This document shows positions 1-6,841 of a stretch of DNA of 6,857 nucleotides, in pieces. The stretch covers positions 1-6,857 of the forward strand of contig CAIVPY010000153.1 in assembly GCA_903907885.1 (NCBI GenBank), in the 5' to 3' direction. This stretch comes from an uncultured Bacteroidota bacterium (lineage in GTDB: Bacteria > Bacteroidota > Bacteroidia > UKL13-3). Made by a program: the position numbers and the translations under genes. A model generated the notes under the pieces. The model saw only the letters and a program-made list of their open reading frames with translations. It did not search any database and was not told where the DNA came from. The first letter of the stretch is position 1, and each line of letters starts with the position of its first letter.

Positions 1-20
1 CCCCAAAACCCCAAAACCCC
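1..20. repeat. Hypotrich ciliate macronuclear telomere (C4A4 repeat)
   Basis: The contig opens with CCCCAAAACCCCAAAACCCC, two and a half units of C4A4, and then changes abruptly to unique AT-rich sequence. C4A4/G4T4 is the telomere repeat of hypotrich and euplotid ciliates, whose macronuclear genes sit on short chromosomes capped at both ends. The 20-base length equals the double-stranded telomere reported for Oxytricha and Stylonychia; Euplotes carries 28. This is the 5' C-strand, so the chromosome interior lies to the right, as expected for a true left end. There is no matching G4T4 block at the right end of the window. Read trimming could have set the length, but repeat identity and terminal position are unambiguous. 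Confidence 0.95.
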
Positions 21-44
21 ATATTTTTTTTAGTAATTATTTAT
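21..44 (-). promoter_or_regulatory. Subtelomeric 3' noncoding segment with AATAAA-like element
   Basis: Only 24 bases separate the telomere from the TGA stop of the ciliate gene. On the minus strand they are nearly pure A/T. A candidate polyadenylation hexamer AATAAA (minus strand, 45 down to 40) shares its first A with the last base of the stop codon. Hypotrich nanochromosomes typically have very short AT-rich flanks. Whether the hexamer is used is unknown, because polyadenylation signals are poorly defined in these ciliates and the composition makes a chance match easy. Confidence 0.4.
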
Positions 45-899
45 TCAAAATCTTTAATGTGATTTTTTACCACTTGATAGCAAATCTAGCGTTTTGATTG
101 GTGTAGCTTTTTCTGCTGGACCAGGTGATATTGAAAGTTTTATTTAACGTTCGATAAAGCTTTACTTGCGAGCTTTCCCAATTATTAATGAACCTTTTGG
201 GGAATTAGCGGCATTATAAGCTTCCATAATCTAATATGTCGATGGAGAAGGAGTAAGTCCAGATTTTTCTATTTCTTTTTCTTTTGATACAAAACGAATT
301 GGGGTTTTGGTTATTTTTGTGAAAAAAGGTTTTTTCTCTCGATATGCTGTCTAATATAATCCAATAAGACATAAAAATAGATAACTTACAGGAGATAGAG
401 TACTATAGATTGCAAAAGGTACTTCATTAGCAAGAAACTCTTTTTCCATAACAAATGTTGTTCTTTCTTAGTTTTGTTTAGGTACAAATAAAGATCTTTT
501 GGCTGTTCGTTGCCATGCACTAAAACCCTCGTATAAAACTGGGGAGGGTGTAGACTTTTCAGTTACTTAATTTTTGTTTATTACCTCCTATATAAAGCTT
601 ATTTTTTTAGACTTTAACATCTTTTAACTGTTTTTACGACTTGGTATAGACCAATCTATTATTGTTGAATACTAAGGGGATGATGGAATTTCTTTTGTAA
701 TTTTTGGTATTGTAGTAACAAATGTTTCTCTTTTCGATTTTGGTTGTGTAAAGATATAAGGTTGAACTAAGTTGAGTATTGGATTTCTTGGATTATAATC
801 CTAAATACCAAAATGAGGCTTTTTGAGATAAAATGCAATCGTTTAATCAAAGGTCAATGAATTATTTCTGTTTGCTAAAGATTTTATGTTTGAAGTCAT
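45..899 (-). CDS. Ciliate-code gene (TAA/TAG = Gln): putative SHIPPO/STPG-repeat protein
   Basis: Read on the minus strand with TAA and TAG as glutamine, this frame runs 284 codons from ATG (899-897) to TGA (47-45) with no in-frame TGA and no need for an intron. It contains 12 TAA/TAG codons against 4 CAA. The protein is rich in Lys, Ser, Thr and Pro. Motifs PSSPQY (72-77), TPSPVLY (117-123), TPSPSTY (216-222) and SPGPAEKATP (258-267) recur at about 43-50 residue spacing or a multiple of it. Two are followed by basic, Phe-ending segments such as SLIIGKARKQSF (237-248) and SLFVPKQNQERTTF (136-149). This resembles the SHIPPO/STPG pattern (PGPxxY ... GK.R..F) of cilium-associated proteins, though the repeats are divergent. 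A short hydrophobic stretch lies at 173-182. The ATG is the first that clearly lies in ciliate sequence, but the frame stays open through the junction, so the gene may be 5'-truncated. The existence of the gene is well supported; the family call is tentative. Confidence 0.75.
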
Positions 900-1378
900 A
901 GAAGCATCATTTTTCTCATTTCTAGCTTATTGAATAACATCTTGGCATGAACCATGCTAGACTTGGTTTGAGAGACGAACTCAACCTCATCACTAAAGAC
1001 ACTTAGTGCAACTGCATCTCTTTGCTTTTTCATCAAATAAATTAGAGATGCTGCAGCATACACTGAAAATCTAATTTTATTAAAACCTTCTTCTGGGAAA
1101 TACATAGACGAAGATCTATCAATAATGATATGACACCTAAGGTTTGTTTCTTCTTCAAACCTTTTTGTATAAAGCTTTTCGGTTCTAGCAAAAAGCTTCC
1201 AATCAATATGTTTGATACTCTCACCGGTATTATATTGCCTATGTTCGGCAAACTCCACACTAAAGCCATGAAAGGGGCTCTTATGAAGCCCAGTTATAAA
1301 ACCTTCAACAACCTGTTTTGCTAAAAACTCAAGGTTGCCAGTTTGTAATAAATCTTGTTCTGTAATTTGACTTTTCAA
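896..1378 (-). CDS. DUF58 / vWA-like domain protein, 3'-truncated at the junction
   Basis: The first 153 residues match the Bacteroidota DUF58 family, whose members usually run near 290 residues and often accompany MoxR-type AAA ATPases. Visible hallmarks are the opening block LAKQVVEGFITGLHKSPFHG (19-38), the DUF58 signature YNTGESIKHIDWKLFART (49-66), and a vWA-type metal-site motif DRSSS (Asp87, Ser89, Ser91) that would bind a divalent cation. No signal peptide or membrane segment is seen, so the protein is probably cytoplasmic. The C-terminal half of the vWA fold is missing: residues 154-160 and the TGA at 896-898 come from the adjoining ciliate sequence, so this stop is artificial. The start is TTG at 1378, since no in-frame ATG exists before residue 92; a TTG start is unusual here and a base error is possible. 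The gene begins just after the trxA terminator. The cellular role of this family is not established. Confidence 0.85.
   Translation of the reverse strand: MKSQITEQDLLQTGNLEFLAKQVVEGFITGLHKSPFHGFSVEFAEHRQYNTGESIKHIDWKLFARTEKLYTKRFEEETNLRCHIIIDRSSSMYFPEEGFNKIRFSVYAAASLIYLMKKQRDAVALSVFSDEVEFVSQTKSSMVHAKMLFNKLEMRKMMLL
897..925. other. Ciliate-bacterial chimeric junction
   Basis: To the right, the minus-strand DUF58 reading frame is convincingly bacterial through residues KMLFNKLE (146-153, ending at 920). It then becomes an unfamiliar tail, MRKMMLL, and hits TGA at 898-896. To the left, a different minus-strand frame is open only under the ciliate code and leads to the telomere. The breakpoint must lie between the last trustworthy DUF58 codon and the ciliate coding sequence, roughly 897-925. 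No repeat, insertion sequence or attachment site is visible there. A misassembly or ligation chimera is the simplest cause. Confidence 0.8.
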
Positions 1379-1391
1379 TTCAAATGTAAAT

Positions 1392-1422
1392 AAACAAAAA
1401 AGACGCGAATATTCGCGTCTTT
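1392..1422 (-). terminator. Intrinsic terminator downstream of trxA
   Basis: Positions 1399-1422 form a perfect 24-base palindrome with arms AAAGACGCGAAT and ATTCGCGTCTTT. It can fold as a 10-bp stem with a GC-rich core and a 4-base loop. On the minus strand the stem runs straight into a T-rich tract (TTTTTTG then TTTATTT, down to about 1385). It begins 25 bases after the trxA stop, so it should end trxA or dnaE-trxA transcripts. The plus-strand reading has only a weak T run. The DUF58 gene starts about 14 bases beyond the T tract and may depend on read-through or its own promoter. Confidence 0.85.
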
Positions 1423-1446
1423 AATTCTAAAAAAATAAATTTCTTT

Positions 1447-1767
1447 TTAAGCCAATTGTGCATCTAACTTGTTCGCAAGAATATGTTTAGGTACTGCGCC
1501 TACTTGTTTGTCGACTACTTGGCCATTTTTAAAATACAACAAAGCAGGAATACTCATGATACCATACTCTGTAGCTACTTTTGGATTTTCGTCTACGTTT
1601 AATTTACCTATAACGGCTTTGCCATCATATTCTTTATGTAATTCATCCACAACCGGACCTACCATGCGACAAGGACCACACCATTCTGCCCAAAAATCTA
1701 AAAGAACAGGTTTATCTGATTTCAAAACTAACTCCTCAAAGTTTTTGTCTGTTATTTCTAATGCCAT
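1447..1767 (-). CDS. trxA: Thioredoxin
   Basis: This 106-residue protein is a complete single-domain thioredoxin, the usual length. It is a cytoplasmic dithiol reductant for ribonucleotide reductase, peroxiredoxins and other targets, and is recycled by thioredoxin reductase. The active site WCGPC is at 29-33 (Cys30, Cys33), within DFWAEWCGPC. The buried Asp24, the cis-proline loop SIP (Pro74), the NVDENP segment (57-62) and the terminal-strand glycine (Gly90) are all present. There is no signal peptide, which separates it from periplasmic TlpA or DsbA relatives. The ATG at 1767 has an A/T-rich upstream without Shine-Dalgarno, normal for Bacteroidota, and the stop is TAA. It lies 118 bases downstream of dnaE on the same strand and is followed by a strong terminator, so it may be the last gene of a dnaE-trxA transcript. 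The intervening 118 bases hold only short inverted repeats (for example around CACAATTTGTG) and no clear promoter. Confidence 0.97.
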   Translation of the reverse strand: MALEITDKNFEELVLKSDKPVLLDFWAEWCGPCRMVGPVVDELHKEYDGKAVIGKLNVDENPKVATEYGIMSIPALLYFKNGQVVDKQVGAVPKHILANKLDAQLA

Positions 1768-1885
1768 ATTTATATAGTTTATTTAATTTCTTAACGCAAT
1801 TTATAATCCATTTGCTCTAAAGCAATAATTTGTCATACTTATTTAATCACAATTTGTGCAAGTGAAACATTTTAAATGCCAATAT

Positions 1886-4800
1886 TTAATTCAATTTATA
1901 GTTAAGCCCAAAATCATCAAGGCTTTTCAGCAATTCATTCGACAAACTGATTTTATATTTAGAAGACACCATATTGACAGCCATTACTTCATTCGTGTCA
2001 GTTATTCTAAAACTTAACAAGGCATTTCCAGTATTTGCCTTCACTTGTTCTTGAATAAATTGTATAATATCTGCATTCAAATCACTAACACTTAAATCAA
2101 TTGAAAGATATTTGATGTATTTCTCTCTAATATCAGGCAACATCTCAATAGAGTTTATCTTTATCTCAAAATCATCATCCTTACCCCAACGATTCTGAAC
2201 CCTTGCCTTTATGTATAAGAAATAACCCAACTCAAGGTATTTTCTAAAGTTCAAATAATCATTACCAAACAATGTCATCTCATTGGTTCCACTAAAGTCC
2301 TCTAAAACAAAACTGCCAAAGGGATTGCCTTTTTGAGACACCCTATGATTTATAGACGAAACCACGCCTGCAAACTTAATTTCTTTATTGGACAGTTGCT
2401 TAATGTCCATCAATTCAGAAAGTTGATGGGTGGTTAACCTTTCTATTTCTAGCTTGTATGGATCTAAAGGATGACCTGACAAATAAATACCAATCACCTC
2501 TTTTTCAGCTTTTAGTTTATGCATCAATGACCACTCTTCAGCAGGTGGAATAGGTGGTTCGGGAATTGAAATACTAGATTCTCCGCCAAACAAACTATGT
2601 TGTGAAGCCGACTCATTTTGCTGCATGGCATTGCCATATCTAATGGCTTTTTCTAACAAAGAAGCATCATCCGGACCTGGCTGAAAATACTGAGCTCGGT
2701 GAATACCTTCAAAACAATCGAAAGCACCTGCATAAGCCAAACTCTCAATTATTTTTTTATTGGATGCTTTACCGTTATTTCGCTTAGTTAAATCAAAAAT
2801 ATTTTTATAAAACCCATTTAATTTTCTTTCATCAATTATTTGTTCCAAAGCGCCCTCTCCTGCTCCTTTTATAGCCATCAAACCAAAGCGTATTTCGCCT
2901 TCTTTGTTTACCGAAAAGGTAACCTCTGATTTGTTTATATCTGGCCCAAGTACATTCATACCCATTCGTTTACATTCATCCATAAAGAAAGAAACTTCAT
3001 CAATATTTCTTGATGAGTTATCAAGCGTGGCAGCCATAAATTCTGCAGGGTAATGTGTTTTTAAATAAGCGGTATGAAAAGCAATATAAGCATAACAAAC
3101 CGAGTGTGATTTATTAAAAGCATATTGAGCAAATGCCTCCCAATCTTTCCAAATTTTTTCTAATTTATCAGATGGATGCCCATTGGCAGTACCTCCTTCC
3201 ATAAACTTGCTTTTCATTTTATCAAGCGTATAGCGATCTTTCTTTCCCATGGCTTTTCGCAATACATCAGCATCGCCTTTGCTAAAATTTCCTAACTTTT
3301 GAGACAATAACATTACCTGCTCTTGATACACTGTAACACCATAAGTTGGTTTTAAATATTCCTCCATCTCTTTCAAATCATACACCACATTTTCAATACC
3401 ATTTTTACGTTTAATGAAAGTAGGTATATAAGCTATAGGACCTGGTCTATATAGTGCATTCATAGCAACTAAATCATCAAACTTATCGGGTTTCAAATCC
3501 TTCAAATGCTTCTGCATACCGGGACTTTCAAACTGAAAGACACCATTGGTTTCACCTCTTTGAAATATCTTTTCGTAGGTCAATTTATCGTCTAATGGAA
3601 TTTCTTCCAACACTAAGTCAGTATCATGATTTTGCTTAATAAAACGCAAAGTGTTTTTAATGATGGTCAAATTTTTTAAACCTAAAAAATCCATCTTAAT
3701 TACACCCGCATCTTCAATTATTTTTCCTTCATACTGCGTAACAACCAAATCAGAGTCTTTTGCTGTAGCAACTGGAACAATCTCCATTAAATCCTTAGGT
3801 GCAATTATTAAACCTGCTGCATGAACTCCTGTACCTCGCACTGAACCCTCTAATATTTCAGCTTGTTTTAAAACTTCGGCAGTTAAATCATTTCCTGCAT
3901 ACAGCTCTCTAATTTTTTTTACATTTTCAATATCCTCGTTTTCGTAGCCTTCTTTTTCTTTCAAACTATTTTCGCCTTCTAAAGGAGCTTGCAATATTCT
4001 TCCTAACTCGGTACCAGGTTTTGATGGAACAAGTTTGGCCAATGCATTGGCATCATTCAACGGCAAATCAAGTACTCGAGCTACATCTTTTATACTGCTT
4101 TTGGCTGCCATAGTACCATAAGTAACAATCTGAGCTACTTGATTTCGCCCATATTTATTGATTACATAATCTATTACCTTTTGCCTGCCACTATCCTCAA
4201 AATCCGTATCAATATCTGGCATCGACTTCCTATCTGGATTCAAAAACCTCTCAAAAAGTAGTTCATACTTGATAGGGTCGATATTGGTAATGCCTATGCA
4301 ATAGGCCACCGCACTGCCAGCTGCCGAACCACGACCCGGACCTACCCATACTCCCAAATCACGACCTGCTTTAATAAAATCTGCTACAATTAAAAAGTAG
4401 CCTGCAAAACCCATGGTTTTAATGGTATGCAGCTCAAAGTTCAAGCGTTCTTCTACCTCTGGTCCAATGTCTTTGTACCTTTCTTTGGCACCTTTATAAG
4501 TTATATCACGCAAATATTCGTCTTGGCTTGTAAATCCAATTGGAATCTCAAAATTGGGCAATAAAATTTCTCGTTTCAAATCAAGTGTTTCAATCTTTCC
4601 TACAATCTCGTTTGTATTATCAATAGCTTGAGGAATATCGCTGAAAAGTTGAGACATCTGTTCAGTGGTTTTGAAAAAAAACTGATCATTAGCAAAAGCA
4701 AAACGCTTTCCTTTTATGTTCACATCATCATCCGAAAAATCGCTCATTTTCGGGGTTGATTGCTTTTCGCCTGTGTTCACACAAAGCAAAATATCGTGGG

Positions 4801-5470
4801 CATTGGCATCTTTCTGATCCACATAATGTGAGTCATTACTAGCAATCACTTTCACATTATACTTGGCTGCAAATTTCAGCAATACTTCGTTTACTTTGTT
4901 TTGGTCTTCGATATCGTGGCGTTGCAACTCAATATAGTAATCTTCACCAAAAATATTCAACCACCATTTGAATTCGGCTTCTCCTTCAGCCTCTCCTTTT
5001 TTTAAAATAGTTCGCGGTACCATTGCCCCTAAACAACAGGTCGTAGCTATCAAACCTTTGTGGTAACGCAAAATTAATTCTTTATCCACTCGAGGATATT
5101 TACCATAAGCTCCTTCTGTAAAACCAAGCGAACACAACTTAATTAGGTTTTGATAACCTTCGGCATTTTTAGCCAGCAACAATTGGTGATAACGCACATC
5201 TTTATCATCTTTGGTAAATTGCTTTTTTGCTCTATTAGTTACCACATAAAACTCGCAGCCCACAATGGGTTTCACCTTTAGGCTGCCATCTTCGTTTTTG
5301 TGTTTATAAGCCTCGGCCACAAACTCAAATGCCCCATACATATTGCCATGATCGGTGATGGCAATGGCAGGCATATTATCTGCCAAGGCTTTCTTGTATA
5401 GCTTTTTAATATCAGCAGCACCATCAAGCAAAGAGAACTGGGTATGAACGTGTAAATGAGAAAATTGCAT
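1886..5470 (-). CDS. dnaE: DNA polymerase III alpha subunit (replicative polymerase)
   Basis: This complete 1194-residue DnaE-type C-family polymerase (E. coli: 1160) is the catalytic core of the replisome. Domains in order: an N-terminal PHP domain (about 1-230) with HLHVHTQFSLLDGA at 6-19, ITDHG at 38-42 and SNDSH at 211-215; the polymerase palm, with GPGRGSAAGS (377-386) and PDIDTDF (418-424), whose Asp421 and Asp423 correspond to E. coli Asp401/Asp403; the third catalytic Asp594 in KMDFLGLKNLTII; thumb and fingers through about 820, with NALYRPGP (671-678) and AFNKSHSVCYAYIA (784-797); an HhH segment near 861-894; a clamp-binding motif QHSLF (957-961); and an OB fold near 1031-1093. The C-terminus is short, fitting DnaE rather than PolC. 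The start ATG at 5470 is fixed by the conserved MQFSHLHVHT opening. The stop is TAA, and no in-frame TAA, TAG or TGA occurs, so it is standard bacterial coding. trxA follows 118 bases downstream. Confidence 0.98.
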   Translation of the reverse strand: MQFSHLHVHTQFSLLDGAADIKKLYKKALADNMPAIAITDHGNMYGAFEFVAEAYKHKNEDGSLKVKPIVGCEFYVVTNRAKKQFTKDDKDVRYHQLLLAKNAEGYQNLIKLCSLGFTEGAYGKYPRVDKELILRYHKGLIATTCCLGAMVPRTILKKGEAEGEAEFKWWLNIFGEDYYIELQRHDIEDQNKVNEVLLKFAAKYNVKVIASNDSHYVDQKDANAHDILLCVNTGEKQSTPKMSDFSDDDVNIKGKRFAFANDQFFFKTTEQMSQLFSDIPQAIDNTNEIVGKIETLDLKREILLPNFEIPIGFTSQDEYLRDITYKGAKERYKDIGPEVEERLNFELHTIKTMGFAGYFLIVADFIKAGRDLGVWVGPGRGSAAGSAVAYCIGITNIDPIKYELLFERFLNPDRKSMPDIDTDFEDSGRQKVIDYVINKYGRNQVAQIVTYGTMAAKSSIKDVARVLDLPLNDANALAKLVPSKPGTELGRILQAPLEGENSLKEKEGYENEDIENVKKIRELYAGNDLTAEVLKQAEILEGSVRGTGVHAAGLIIAPKDLMEIVPVATAKDSDLVVTQYEGKIIEDAGVIKMDFLGLKNLTIIKNTLRFIKQNHDTDLVLEEIPLDDKLTYEKIFQRGETNGVFQFESPGMQKHLKDLKPDKFDDLVAMNALYRPGPIAYIPTFIKRKNGIENVVYDLKEMEEYLKPTYGVTVYQEQVMLLSQKLGNFSKGDADVLRKAMGKKDRYTLDKMKSKFMEGGTANGHPSDKLEKIWKDWEAFAQYAFNKSHSVCYAYIAFHTAYLKTHYPAEFMAATLDNSSRNIDEVSFFMDECKRMGMNVLGPDINKSEVTFSVNKEGEIRFGLMAIKGAGEGALEQIIDERKLNGFYKNIFDLTKRNNGKASNKKIIESLAYAGAFDCFEGIHRAQYFQPGPDDASLLEKAIRYGNAMQQNESASQHSLFGGESSISIPEPPIPPAEEWSLMHKLKAEKEVIGIYLSGHPLDPYKLEIERLTTHQLSELMDIKQLSNKEIKFAGVVSSINHRVSQKGNPFGSFVLEDFSGTNEMTLFGNDYLNFRKYLELGYFLYIKARVQNRWGKDDDFEIKINSIEMLPDIREKYIKYLSIDLSVSDLNADIIQFIQEQVKANTGNALLSFRITDTNEVMAVNMVSSKYKISLSNELLKSLDDFGLNYKLN

Positions 5471-5512
5471 TATCTATAAAATTCGTTTGGGCGTGTTTTG
5501 ATTTTTCAATCT

Positions 5513-5532
5513 CAAAAATAGGCTTTGCCTAT
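5513..5532 (-). terminator. Weak terminator-like hairpin upstream of dnaE
   Basis: On the minus strand ATAGGC-AAA-GCCTAT forms a 6-bp stem with a 3-base loop, followed at once by TTTTTG. It lies about 45 bases before the dnaE ATG and about 220 bases after the hydrolase stop. It could end hydrolase transcripts or act in the dnaE leader. The stem is short and only half GC, so a chance hairpin is possible. The T run also makes TATTTTTG, which matches the Bacteroidota -7 consensus TAnnTTTG, but no -33 TTTG lies at the right distance. Confidence 0.35.
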
Positions 5533-5671
5533 ATTAATTTAAGGTTATGTTGAAAAATTAAAAAGGCAGCCTTGATAGGTAGCAAGTTCCAAAAAAGTTT
5601 TCAACTAAAATAGAATATTTGAATTCATTTAAGAATAATGGAAAAAGAAACTCCCAAATGACGGCCTGGAT

Positions 5672-5700
5672 ATTTACAACAATAAAATAGATTTGTAAAT
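5672..5700. repeat. Short inverted repeat in the hydrolase-dnaE gap
   Basis: ATTTACAA (5672-5679) and TTGTAAAT (5693-5700) are perfect 8-base inverted arms around a 13-base AT-rich loop, about 50 bases after the hydrolase stop. It could be a weak 3' hairpin or a binding site, but it has little GC and no clear T tract. The rest of the 279-base gap (5471-5749) shows no gene, RNA or convincing promoter; it holds only the weak hairpin at 5513-5532. Confidence 0.25.
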
Positions 5701-5749
5701 GCAACCTTAAACCTATCAGGCTTATCTATGCAAATACTATAGCAGCATT

Positions 5750-6709
5750 TCATGTTTCTTCAAAGAATAGTCGAGCTCTATTTTCGCTCCAATAAATACC
5801 ATTTGGAAAAGATTCTGAAAAGCCAACATGTCCACCATATTTAGGTGCTTCAAAGAAAAAATAAGGGTTGTCGTTCGCTTCTTTGCTTGCAAAACAAGTG
5901 TTTGATAAAAAAGGGTCGTTTTGTGCATTTACCAACAAGGTAGGAATACCAATATAAGGCAAAAATTGCAAGGCATTGCATCGTTGGTAATAATCAGCCG
6001 AATCTTTATAGCCATGCATGGGCGCTGTATATTGGCTATCCCACTCATCAAATGTATTAATTTTCTCAATACCTTTTACATCAATACTACCTGGAAACAT
6101 AATGGCTTTTTGTTTCATTTTGCTATTTAATGATTTCAGAAAGCGTTGCATATACATTTTGTTTGAAAAATTGGCCAATACTTTTGAACTTCCAGCCAAA
6201 TCAATCGGTACAGAAAAGGCAGTAGCTTTTTTTATAATAGGGTTTAATAATGTAGATTGTTCTCCTACATATTTTAACAAGGCATTGCCCCCCAAACTAA
6301 AACCACACAAATACATTTCGGTATATGATTGGCTTTGTATAATATGTTTCAGCACCTCATCAATATCGTCAGACACGCCACTGTTGTAGCTTCGCAACAA
6401 CTTGTTCATCTCGCCACTACAACTGCGAAAATTTACAGCGCAGGTATCGTATCCTTTTTCGAAAAAATGATTTGAAAAACCTTTCATATACTGCGATTGT
6501 GAACTGCCTTCAAGGCCATGAAACAGCACTAAAACATTTTTTGAATTTTGCCTTTGCCAATCCAAATCAATAAAATCACCGTCCTTTAGTGTTATTCTTT
6601 CTCGAGCGAATTGTACGATTACCTTTCGAAACAATGCAGGTAATAAGGTCTCAAGATGTCCATTTTTGGTGAAGGTATTACCCTTGTAATTGCTTGATAT
6701 AATAGGCAT
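5750..6709 (-). CDS. YheT-family alpha/beta hydrolase
   Basis: This 319-residue protein is a complete alpha/beta-fold serine hydrolase of the YheT/ABHD1-3-like group (family usually about 320-340 residues). The group's opening signature appears as NGHLETLLPALFRK (16-29). The oxyanion region is FHGLEGSSQSQY (63-74), the nucleophile elbow GFSLGG places Ser138, and the remaining triad members are Asp265 in NAQNDPF and His294 in GGHVGF. There is no signal peptide or lipobox, so it is probably cytoplasmic. By family analogy it is a carboxylesterase or lipase-like enzyme; the natural substrate is not determinable from sequence. The ATG at 6709 fits the normal N-terminus (MPIISSNYKGN), no Shine-Dalgarno is present, and the stop is TGA (5752-5750). 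A 279-base gap separates it from dnaE, so co-transcription is uncertain. Confidence 0.93.
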   Translation of the reverse strand: MPIISSNYKGNTFTKNGHLETLLPALFRKVIVQFARERITLKDGDFIDLDWQRQNSKNVLVLFHGLEGSSQSQYMKGFSNHFFEKGYDTCAVNFRSCSGEMNKLLRSYNSGVSDDIDEVLKHIIQSQSYTEMYLCGFSLGGNALLKYVGEQSTLLNPIIKKATAFSVPIDLAGSSKVLANFSNKMYMQRFLKSLNSKMKQKAIMFPGSIDVKGIEKINTFDEWDSQYTAPMHGYKDSADYYQRCNALQFLPYIGIPTLLVNAQNDPFLSNTCFASKEANDNPYFFFEAPKYGGHVGFSESFPNGIYWSENRARLFFEET

Positions 6710-6811
6710 TTAGCTATTTTTACTTTTATACACAGAGCGGCAATATCTGATTAATTATTTGAAAATTATGTTTGAGGTAACATCATCATTTACAAATTAT
6801 TTTATTTTTTG

Positions 6812-6841
6812 TTTGATATTTCCCAAGGCTTAATACATTTG
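6812..6841 (+). promoter_or_regulatory. Candidate Bacteroidota (sigma-ABfr type) promoter for a divergent gene
   Basis: TTTG (6812-6815), 18 bases, then TACATTTG (6834-6841) matches the Bacteroidota primary-sigma pattern of a -33 TTTG and a -7 TAnnTTTG. It points right, away from the minus-strand hydrolase. An ATG at 6846 begins a possible frame, ATG TTT AAA AAA, that runs off the end. That ATG sits only 4 bases after the -7 element, so the real start codon may lie beyond the window. The rest of 6710-6811 is AT-rich with no recognisable feature and no convincing minus-strand promoter for the hydrolase. Confidence 0.4.

Noticed and set aside
301..310. Interstitial telomere-like GGGGTTTTGG
   Set aside because: It lies inside the ciliate coding frame (encoding T-K-T-P), is only 10 bases long and is flanked by continuous coding sequence, so it is more likely chance than an internal telomere or a second breakpoint.
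1..765. A plus-strand frame open under the ciliate code from the telomere to TGA at 763-765
   Set aside because: It has no usable ATG (the ATG at 57 is followed at once by TGA in its own frame), it is open into the telomere itself, and its product is an extreme mix of Phe, Ile, Val and Leu. It is the antisense shadow of the Lys-rich minus-strand gene.
1130..1324. Plus-strand open frames opposite the DUF58, trxA and hydrolase genes (for example 1130-1324, 1469-1777, 6018-6389)
   Set aside because: Each lies wholly or almost wholly opposite a well-supported gene and has no recognisable motif. They are frame shadows.
1381..1388. TACATTTG, a -7-like element just before the DUF58 start
   Set aside because: No TTTG lies 17-23 bases upstream, where the terminator palindrome sits instead, and the implied transcription start would fall on the start codon.
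1812..1825. Small hairpin TTGCT-CTAA-AGCAA between dnaE and trxA
   Set aside because: The stem is five bp and no T tract follows on either strand, so it is not supported as a terminator or riboswitch.
5538..5721. Two pairs of short inverted matches in the dnaE-hydrolase gap (TTTAAGGTT with AACCTTAAA; GCCTTGATAGGT with ACCTATCAGGC)
   Set aside because: The pairs interleave and are not nested, one needs an indel, and the region is AT-rich. They do not form one palindrome or a mobile-element end.
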